The notes below the pieces were generated by a model. That model was not told the DNA's origin. It worked only from the letters and a program-made list of their open reading frames with translations, and did not search any database. A stretch of DNA of 34,434 bases from Psychrobacter sp. AH5. GTDB lineage: Bacteria; Pseudomonadota; Gammaproteobacteria; Pseudomonadales; Moraxellaceae. Below are positions 29,690 through 34,434 of the stretch, one piece after another. Every line of letters begins with the position of its first letter. Positions within the stretch are counted from its first letter, which is position 1. The DNA lies in the NCBI RefSeq assembly GCF_040371085.1, contig NZ_JAMBMT010000005.1, forward strand, positions 1-34,434. The letters are read 5' to 3'. The position numbers were made by a program, and so were the translations under genes.

Positions 29690-31627
29690 AACGACACCGT
29701 ACCAACGATTAGTATCAGCTCTACCACAGTTTCCGAAGAAGGCTTACCAGGAGGTATCCCTGACAATGACGCTCTCCCACCATTTACTGACAATGCTTTT
29801 TTAACAACACAGACCGGAGTCATTACAGTAGTCGATCCAGACCCTATGTCTGCTAGCGACTTTAGTGTGACCTTAAATGGGCCTACTGGAAATAATGCAA
29901 TTACTTCAGGCGGCAGTCAAGTCACTTGGTCACAGGCTGGCAATGTCTTAACAGGCTCAGCTATGATAGGAGGCAATCCAGTAGACGTGATTACTATGAC
30001 CATCGATGCGTTTACCGATAATGGTAATGGCAACTACTCAGCTAACTATACTGCAGAGCTCTTAAAACCAATTGATCATCCAAATACTAATGGCGAAGAC
30101 AATCTTGACTTGAGCTTTACGGCTACCGTTAGTGACGGTTTCAATACCTCAAGCTCATCAGTATTCACGCTCACTATCGAAGATGATTCGCCACTGGCTA
30201 ATGATGTTAATGAAAACATTTTAGTAGAGCCTGTTAATACTAATTTGCTATTGATGCTTGATGTATCTGGAAGCATGAGAGGAGAAAGGTTAGCTTTAGC
30301 AAAATCAGCTTTGATACAAGCTATTAGTAAGTATGATGAGTTTGGTGAAGTTGCGGTGAGACTAGTCACTTTCCAATCAACTAGTAATATTATTGGATCC
30401 ACATGGTTATCTGCTGCAGATGCACTTGTTGCAATTGATAATATCAATGTCTCTAATGGCTTTACTAATTATGATGCTGCATTAGCTGCAGCAATAACTG
30501 CATTCGGTAGCAGTGGTAAAATTGCAGATGTTAGTGGAGCTACGCTATTAAATAAAGCTATTTTTATTACCGATGGAGAACCTAACCGAGGTAATGGCGG
30601 TCCAAGTCTTTTGGAGGGTTCTGCGAACAGCAACTTTAATGACGTAGGTATTCAGGCAGCAGAAGAGGCCATTTGGACTGGCTTCTTGAATACCAATAAG
30701 ATAGACGCAGCCGCTTATTCAATCGTAAATTTAGGTTCTAACACCTTGCTTGATCCTATCGCTTATGATGGTAGTGGTGTTATGGGCATTGATAAGGATG
30801 GCGTGACAGTGACTCCTCAAACCTTAGAGGACAGTATTTTAAACGACATTGATATTACTACGTTATCAGGTAATCTTGCTGGTTCCTCTAGTGTGCAGTT
30901 CGGCGCAGACGGCAATGGCCTGACTCTCACAACCATTAATATCGGTGGTGTTGGTAATTTCACTTATAACATAGACACAGCTGTACTTACTTCTACAGCA
31001 GCTACTACTAGTTATAGCTATGACATGGCAACAAATACAGTCACAGTAACGACAACCAACAATGGTATCTTCGTAATTGATTTTGATAATGCTGATTATA
31101 GCTATACGGCACCAAAAACAGTAAGCGCAGACTATCAGGAGACCATATCATATACCGCTATTGATAATGATGGTGATCAAGATATGACTACTTTAACTAT
31201 AAGTCTGACTTACGATGCTAACAATAGTAATAGAATGATGACTAGCCAAGCAAGCAGAGCCGTCGACATCGATGATGAGTCGACAGACGCTTTAATAGGT
31301 GATGGTTCTCAAAATATAGATACGCTATACTTTGACAGTATCTCGATTGATTTAAACAATGTTAATGATATTGAAGTTATAGAGATGACTAATGGTATCT
31401 CTCAAACTCTAAGTCTTTCATTACAGGATGTCATTGGTATCACTGATGATGACAATACGCTGTTCATCAATGGCGATAGTGCGAATGAAACTTCAGGAGA
31501 TGCCGATAAGGTCGTATTAACAGACTTTACCAAAGCAGCGACTTCTAATCAAGTAGGCTATGATCTCTATCAAAGCAACAACGATGATACTATGCTATAC
31601 ATTGATACAGATATCACGGTCATCTGA
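20069..31627 (+). CDS. Giant LapA/BapA-type adhesin: 26 Calx-beta-like repeats, T1SS-143-like domain, VWA domain, type I secretion C-terminus
   Basis: An open frame of 3,852 codons containing the end of the adhesin; the GTG at 20069 is internal to a repeat and not a biological start. After repeat 34 (ends 29689) the unique C-terminus of 645 residues begins. First comes a T1SS-143-like domain (about 29745-30185: DNDALPPFTDNAFLTT, ITVVDPDP, DNGNGNYSANYTAELLKPID). Next is a von Willebrand A domain (about 30234-30860) with a complete MIDAS: Asp-x-Ser-x-Ser in DVSGSM (30260-30277), Thr in GFTNYD (30464-30466) and Asp in ITDGEPN (30572-30574). It ends with a type I secretion target region (about 31140-31627: AIDNDGDQD, ALIGDGSQNIDTLYF, NVNDIEVIEMTNG, DKVVLTDFTK). 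There is no cluster of GGxGxDxLx RTX nonapeptides. The order resembles LapA of Pseudomonas. VWA domains in such adhesins bind surfaces or other cells; the ligand here is unknown. This part has no frame breaks. Confidence 0.9.
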   Translation: MGDVEEGNSASFPISLTDSNGNPVNAITDVVVDVTYSGVAIDGTDFTGVVQVTILAGTSSTDLDIDTIDDFIAEGSELVGITISNPVGGGFEAIVVGQATADMNIVDEADPGAEDTITVSIADTVGDVEEGNSASFPISLTDSNGNPVNAITDVVVDVTYSGVAIDGTDFTGVVQVTILAGTSSTDLDIDTIDDFIAEGSELVGITISNPVGGGFEAIVVGQATADMNIVDEADPGAEDTITVSIADTVGDVEEGNSASFPISLTDSNGNPVNAITDVVVDVTYSGVAIDGTDFTGVVQVTILAGTSSTDLDIDTIDDFIAEGSELVGITISNPVGGGFEAIVVGQATADMNIVDEADPGAEDTITVSIADTVGDVEEGNSASFPISLTDSNGNPVNAITDVVVDVTYSGVAIDGTDFTGVVQVTILAGTSSTDLDIDTIDDFIAEGSELVGITISNPVGGGFEAIVVGQATADMNIVDEADPGAEDTITVSIADTVGDVEEGNSASFPISLTDSNGNPVNAITDVVVDVTYSGVAIDGTDFTGVVQVTILAGTSSTDLDIDTIDDFIAEGSELVGITISNPVGGGFEAIVVGQATADMNIVDEADPGAEDTITVSIADTVGDVEEGNSASFPISLTDSNGNPVNAITDVVVDVTYSGVAIDGTDFTGVVQVTILAGTSSTDLDIDTIDDFIAEGSELVGITISNPVGGGFEAIVVGQATADMNIVDEADPGAEDTITVSIADTVGDVEEGNSASFPISLTDSNGNPVNAITDVVVDVTYSGVAIDGTDFTGVVQVTILAGTSSTDLDIDTIDDFIAEGSELVGITISNPVGGGFEAIVVGQATADMNIVDEADPGAEDTITVSIADTVGDVEEGNSASFPISLTDSNGNPVNAITDVVVDVTYSGVAIDGTDFTGVVQVTILAGTSSTDLDIDTIDDFIAEGSELVGITISNPVGGGFEAIVVGQATADMNIVDEADPGAEDTITVSIADTVGDVEEGNSASFPISLTDSNGNPVNAITDVVVDVTYSGVAIDGTDFTGVVQVTILAGTSSTDLDIDTIDDFIAEGSELVGITISNPVGGGFEAIVVGQATADMNIVDEADPGAEDTITVSIADTVGDVEEGNSASFPISLTDSNGNPVNAITDVVVDVTYSGVAIDGTDFTGVVQVTILAGTSSTDLDIDTIDDFIAEGSELVGITISNPVGGGFEAIVVGQATADMNIVDEADPGAEDTITVSIADTVGDVEEGNSASFPISLTDSNGNPVNAITDVVVDVTYSGVAIDGTDFTGVVQVTILAGTSSTDLDIDTIDDFIAEGSELVGITISNPVGGGFEAIVVGQATADMNIVDEADPGAEDTITVSIADTVGDVEEGNSASFPISLTDSNGNPVNAITDVVVDVTYSGVAIDGTDFTGVVQVTILAGTSSTDLDIDTIDDFIAEGSELVGITISNPVGGGFEAIVVGQATADMNIVDEADPGAEDTITVSIADTVGDVEEGNSASFPISLTDSNGNPVNAITDVVVDVTYSGVAIDGTDFTGVVQVTILAGTSSTDLDIDTIDDFIAEGSELVGITISNPVGGGFEAIVVGQATADMNIVDEADPGAEDTITVSIADTVGDVEEGNSASFPISLTDSNGNPVNAITDVVVDVTYSGVAIDGTDFTGVVQVTILAGTSSTDLDIDTIDDFIAEGSELVGITISNPVGGGFEAIVVGQATADMNIVDEADPGAEDTITVSIADTVGDVEEGNSASFPISLTDSNGNPVNAITDVVVDVTYSGVAIDGTDFTGVVQVTILAGTSSTDLDIDTIDDFIAEGSELVGITISNPVGGGFEAIVVGQATADMNIVDEADPGAEDTITVSIADTVGDVEEGNSASFPISLTDSNGNPVNAITDVVVDVTYSGVAIDGTDFTGVVQVTILAGTSSTDLDIDTIDDFIAEGSELVGITISNPVGGGFEAIVVGQATADMNIVDEADPGAEDTITVSIADTVGDVEEGNSASFPVSLTDSNGNPVNAITDVVVDVTYSGVAIDGTDFTGVVQVTILAGTSSTDLDIDTIDDFITEGSELVGITISNPVGGGFEAIVVGQATADMNIVDEADPGAEDTITVSIADTVGDVEEGNSASFPISLTDSNGNPVNAITDVVVDVTYSGVAIDGTDFTGVVQVTILAGTSSTDLDIDTIDDFIAEGSELVGITISNPVGGGFEAIVVGQATADMNIVDEADPGAEDTITVSIADTVGDVEEGNSASFPISLTDSNGNPVNAITDVVVDVTYSGVAIDGTDFTGVVQVTILAGTSSTDLDIDTIDDFIAEGSELVGITISNPVGGGFEAIVVGQATADMNIVDEADPGAEDTITVSIADTVGDVEEGNSASFPISLTDSNGNPVNAITDVVVDVTYSGVAIDGTDFTGVVQVTILAGTSSTDLDIDTIDDFIAEGSELVGITISNPVGGGFEAIVVGQATADMNIVDEADPGAEDTITVSIADTVGDVEEGNSASFPISLTDSNGNPVNAITDVVVDVTYSGVAIDGTDFTGVVQVTILAGTSSTDLDIDTIDDFIAEGSELVGITISNPVGGGFEAIVVGQATADMNIVDEADPGAEDTITVSIADTVGDVEEGNSASFPISLTDSNGNPVNAITDVVVDVTYSGVAIDGTDFTGVVQVTILAGTSSTDLDIDTIDDFIAEGSELVGITISNPVGGGFEAIVVGQATADMNIVDEADPGAEDTITVSIADTVGDVEEGNSASFPISLTDSNGNPVNAITDVVVDVTYSGVAIDGTDFTGVVQVTILAGTSSTDLDIDTIDDFIAEGSELVGITISNPVGGGFEAIVVGQATADMNIVDEADPGAEDTITVSIADTVGDVEEGNSASFPISLTDSNGNPVNAITDVVVDVTYSGVAIDGTDFTGVVQVTILAGTSSTDLDIDTIDDFIAEGSELVGITISNPVGGGFEAIVVGQATADMNIVDEADPGAEDTITVSIADTVGDVEEGNSASFPVSLTDSNGNPVNAITDVVVDVTYSGVAIDGTDFTGVVQVTILAGTSSTDLDIDTIDDFIAEGSELVGITISNPVGGGFEAIVVGQATADMNIVDEADPGAEDTITVSIADTVGDVEEGNSASFPISLTDSNGNPVNAITDVVVDVTYSGVAIDGTDFTGVVQVTILAGTSSTDLDIDTIDDFIAEGSELVGITISNPVGGGFEAIVVGQATADMNIVDNDTVPTISISSTTVSEEGLPGGIPDNDALPPFTDNAFLTTQTGVITVVDPDPMSASDFSVTLNGPTGNNAITSGGSQVTWSQAGNVLTGSAMIGGNPVDVITMTIDAFTDNGNGNYSANYTAELLKPIDHPNTNGEDNLDLSFTATVSDGFNTSSSSVFTLTIEDDSPLANDVNENILVEPVNTNLLLMLDVSGSMRGERLALAKSALIQAISKYDEFGEVAVRLVTFQSTSNIIGSTWLSAADALVAIDNINVSNGFTNYDAALAAAITAFGSSGKIADVSGATLLNKAIFITDGEPNRGNGGPSLLEGSANSNFNDVGIQAAEEAIWTGFLNTNKIDAAAYSIVNLGSNTLLDPIAYDGSGVMGIDKDGVTVTPQTLEDSILNDIDITTLSGNLAGSSSVQFGADGNGLTLTTINIGGVGNFTYNIDTAVLTSTAATTSYSYDMATNTVTVTTTNNGIFVIDFDNADYSYTAPKTVSADYQETISYTAIDNDGDQDMTTLTISLTYDANNSNRMMTSQASRAVDIDDESTDALIGDGSQNIDTLYFDSISIDLNNVNDIEVIEMTNGISQTLSLSLQDVIGITDDDNTLFINGDSANETSGDADKVVLTDFTKAATSNQVGYDLYQSNNDDTMLYIDTDITVI

Positions 31628-31661
31628 TAATATTAAATGCCGAGCTGAGCAATTTCGAATC

Positions 31662-31688
31662 AAACGTCTCTTACTAGAGGCGTTTTTT
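31662..31688 (+). terminator. Rho-independent terminator of the adhesin gene
   Basis: A hairpin AAACGTCTC-ttacta-GAGGCGTTT with one T-G pair, followed by TTT, 34 bases after the adhesin stop. It should insulate the adhesin from the rRNA operon promoters that begin about 135 bases further on. Confidence 0.85.
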
Positions 31689-31823
31689 ACAAGTTAATTA
31701 ATAGTACAACTCACAAAAGCTAGCTTCAAAGCAATAAAGGTAATAAAATCAACAGTCAAAAGCGCTAGAAAATATAAGGTTTGTCAGACAATACGGAAAT
31801 AGTAAATTAATTTCCAAAACCCC

Positions 31824-31851
31824 TTGACGCCCAAAGCAAAGCGCGTATAAT
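31824..31851 (+). promoter_or_regulatory. rRNA operon promoter P1
   Basis: TTGACG (31824-31829) and TATAAT (31846-31851) with a 16-base spacer. An AT-rich tract precedes the -35 box, a possible UP element. The GC-rich sequence after the -10 (gccaccc) resembles an rRNA-type discriminator, the feature linked to ppGpp control. Confidence 0.8.
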
Positions 31852-31882
31852 GCCACCCAGTCGGAAGGGAAGGCGGATTGAG

Positions 31883-31921
31883 AAGTGGTTTACCACTTAT
31901 TATTAATAGCGAAGCTATTAA
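31883..31921 (+). other. Two tandem hairpins between rRNA promoters P1 and P2
   Basis: AAGTGG-ttta-CCACTT (31883-31898) is followed by the palindrome TTAATAGC-gaa-GCTATTAA (31903-31921). Neither is followed by a run of Ts, so they are not typical terminators. They would lie in the leader of transcripts from P1 only. A role in leader folding is a guess. Confidence 0.5.
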
Positions 31922-31970
31922 CTAATCACCCAACCCACTAAATTACTTTTAGAATAAAATAATTTAATTC

Positions 31971-31998
31971 TTGACTTAGCAAATAAAGCGTCTATAAT
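31971..31998 (+). promoter_or_regulatory. rRNA operon promoter P2
   Basis: TTGACT (31971-31976) and TATAAT (31993-31998) with a 16-base spacer, in an AT-rich stretch, followed by a GC-containing discriminator (acgcacc). Strong match to the housekeeping sigma consensus. Confidence 0.85.
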
Positions 31999-32099
31999 AC
32001 GCACCTCATTAAGGGACAGGACGAGACAAACTACCAAATAAGGTAGTTAAATCAAATTCTTAACTTAAGATACAAATTATAAAGATTTAAAATAAAAGC

Positions 32100-32127
32100 T
32101 TGACAGACACATCGAATATGATATGAT
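32100..32127 (+). promoter_or_regulatory. rRNA operon promoter P3
   Basis: TTGACA (32100-32105) and TATGAT (32122-32127) with a 16-base spacer. It is the most downstream of three promoters, about 330 bases before the mature 16S end. A second, overlapping TATGAT starts five bases earlier, at 32117. Confidence 0.75.
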
Positions 32128-32194
32128 AGTCAGCTCGCTAGATAGAACGGCCCATAAGGGTTTAAGGCTATCTTAGCAAACAAGATTGATATAA

Positions 32195-32203
32195 CTCTTT
32201 AAC
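32195..32203 (+). promoter_or_regulatory. boxA-like antitermination element in the rRNA leader
   Basis: CTCTTTAAC at 32195-32203 matches the core of rRNA boxA, the Nus-factor site that keeps RNA polymerase from stopping early in the untranslated rRNA operon. It lies downstream of all three promoters and upstream of the 16S processing stem, the expected place. Confidence 0.65.
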
Positions 32204-32237
32204 TGGACGACAGTAAAGAGACACTATTTAAAAGCAT

Positions 32238-32255
32238 AACTAAAGAACAACTTGT
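32238..32255 (+). other. 16S processing stem, 5' strand
   Basis: The 18 bases here are perfectly complementary to 34023-34040 in the spacer after the 16S gene. Such a helix loops out the 16S RNA and is the known substrate for RNase III in pre-rRNA processing. Confidence 0.8.
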
Positions 32256-32452
32256 GTGGATTTTTGCTGAGCAAGAGTGCTAAAAATAAAGTTGGTTTGA
32301 ACTTCTTTTCGGAGTTTATTCTAACTATAAAAATTATCATTTAAGACAGCAGAAAAACTCAAAGTTAATTCATTACGAACATAATTTAAAGCGATTTTGC
32401 CAGATTAAATGAGCCAAGTTTCGTAACCTCTTTAAAGGGTTACATGCAGATT

Positions 32453-33992
<1,540 letters not shown>

Positions 33993-34077
33993 TAGACGGC
34001 ATTCACTTGGCAAGAATTCACAACAAGTTGTTCTTTAGTTTAAGCTAGTTTATTAGCTAGAGGTATATGCCTCGTAC
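33993..34077 (+). other. Spacer between 16S and tRNA-Ile with processing stem and boxA-like element
   Basis: 34023-34040 is the 3' strand of the 16S processing helix, paired with 32238-32255. The embedded TTGTTCTTTAG (34028-34038) also resembles boxA, which commonly recurs between 16S and 23S. The rest is AT-rich and precedes the tRNA directly. Confidence 0.7.
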
Positions 34078-34154
34078 AGGCCTGTAGCTCAGCTGGTTAG
34101 AGCACCGTGTTGATAACGCGGGGGTCGGCAGTTCAAGTCTGCCCAGGCCTACCA
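34078..34154 (+). tRNA. tRNA-Ile (anticodon GAT)
   Basis: A 77-base cloverleaf with encoded CCA. The acceptor stem AGGCCTG pairs with CAGGCCT, the D arm is GCTCAGCTGGTTAGAGC, the anticodon stem CCGTG pairs with CGCGG around the loop TTGATAA (GAT at 34112-34114), and the T arm is GGCAG-TTCAAGT-CTGCC. It is the usual first tRNA in a 16S-23S spacer. Confidence 0.97.
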
Positions 34155-34161
34155 TTATTTA

Positions 34162-34237
34162 GGGGCCATAGCTCAGTTGGTAGAGCGCCTGCCTTGCACG
34201 CAGGAGGTCAACGGTTCGACTCCGTTTGGCTCCACCA
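34162..34237 (+). tRNA. tRNA-Ala (anticodon TGC)
   Basis: A 76-base cloverleaf with encoded CCA, seven bases after tRNA-Ile. The acceptor GGGGCCA pairs with TGGCTCC, the anticodon stem CCTGC/GCAGG encloses CTTGCAC (TGC at 34195-34197), and the T arm is AACGG-TTCGACT-CCGTT. The Ile-Ala pair is the classic spacer content of a gammaproteobacterial rRNA operon. Confidence 0.97.
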
Positions 34238-34434
34238 TTAATAAACAAGCGCGATTAAATAGAATATTTAGAATAGCATAAACAGAAACAAGTGATTATC
34301 AAATGATTACTTCTTTCTGTTTTATACAGAACTATACTACTCGACGAGAGAGTAAGAACTATTTAAAAACATAGATATGAGTCTGGGTTAAGAAGAGCGT
34401 GTTCACGCGCACTTCTTAACCTTAATAATCAGCT
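34238..34434 (+). other. Spacer between tRNA-Ala and 23S (23S gene not reached)
   Basis: No gene. It contains two strong RNA hairpins. The first, 34280-34322, has a perfect 9-bp outer stem (AAACAGAAA/TTTCTGTTT) with a further near-paired inner stem. The second, 34387-34420, has the outer stem GTTAAGAAG/CTTCTTAAC around a GC-rich top. They may take part in pre-rRNA folding or processing before the 23S. I do not see the start of mature 23S before the window ends. Confidence 0.6.

Noticed and set aside
30076..30447. A 123-residue minus-strand open frame under the VWA domain
   Set aside because: The plus strand has clear VWA motifs through this stretch, so the minus frame is a shadow.
34380..34434. 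Start of 23S rRNA (GGTTAAG-like word at 34386)
   Set aside because: After GGTTAAG the sequence folds into a short hairpin and does not continue like a 23S 5' end; it is more likely spacer.

Overview
The 16S rRNA gene at the right end reads as a member of Psychrobacter or a close relative (Moraxellaceae, Gammaproteobacteria). This rests on recognising the sequence, not on a database search. The window ends inside an rRNA operon, upstream of the 23S gene.

Most of the window is one locus: a giant type I-secreted surface adhesin of the LapA/BapA kind with its accessory genes. Reassembled in reading order, the parts are: an HlyD-family membrane-fusion protein (minus strand, 16985-15814); an OmpA-family lipoprotein (minus, 15350-14364); the adhesin N-terminus with a BapA-prefix-like domain, a putative LapG dialanine site and about three Calx-beta-like domains (minus, 14304-12648); 34 tandem copies of a 372-bp (124-residue) Calx-beta-like repeat; and a 645-residue C-terminus with a T1SS-143-like domain, a von Willebrand A domain and a type I secretion target region (plus, 29690-31627). 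The whole adhesin would be about 5,400 residues.

The array occurs twice in opposite orientation: 1-12647 on the minus strand, joined to the N-terminus, and 17042-29689 on the plus strand, joined to the C-terminus. Both copies have 34 units and the same length. The three silent variants in the left copy fall at the same unit numbers in the right copy, and base 1 lies exactly at the array/C-terminus border. The join at about 16985/16986 cuts the HlyD gene. The 4.3 kb between the arms is full of frameshifts, as in thinly covered long-read consensus. I read this as a fold-back assembly error at a contig end, with one array in the real genome, although a real inversion cannot be excluded.

After the adhesin come a terminator (31662-31688) and a ribosomal RNA operon on the same strand: three tandem promoters, boxA, the 16S gene (32453-33992), tRNA-Ile(GAT), tRNA-Ala(TGC) and the spacer leading to 23S. 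A perfect 18-bp helix between leader and spacer brackets the 16S gene as its processing stem.

By analogy with the Lap systems, HlyD (with an ABC transporter and TolC not in the window) would export the adhesin. The N-terminal module would hold it in the outer membrane until a LapG-type protease releases it, and the OmpA-like lipoprotein could tie the complex to peptidoglycan. Apart from the visible motifs this is inference; no lapG, lapD, ABC transporter or tolC gene is present here.
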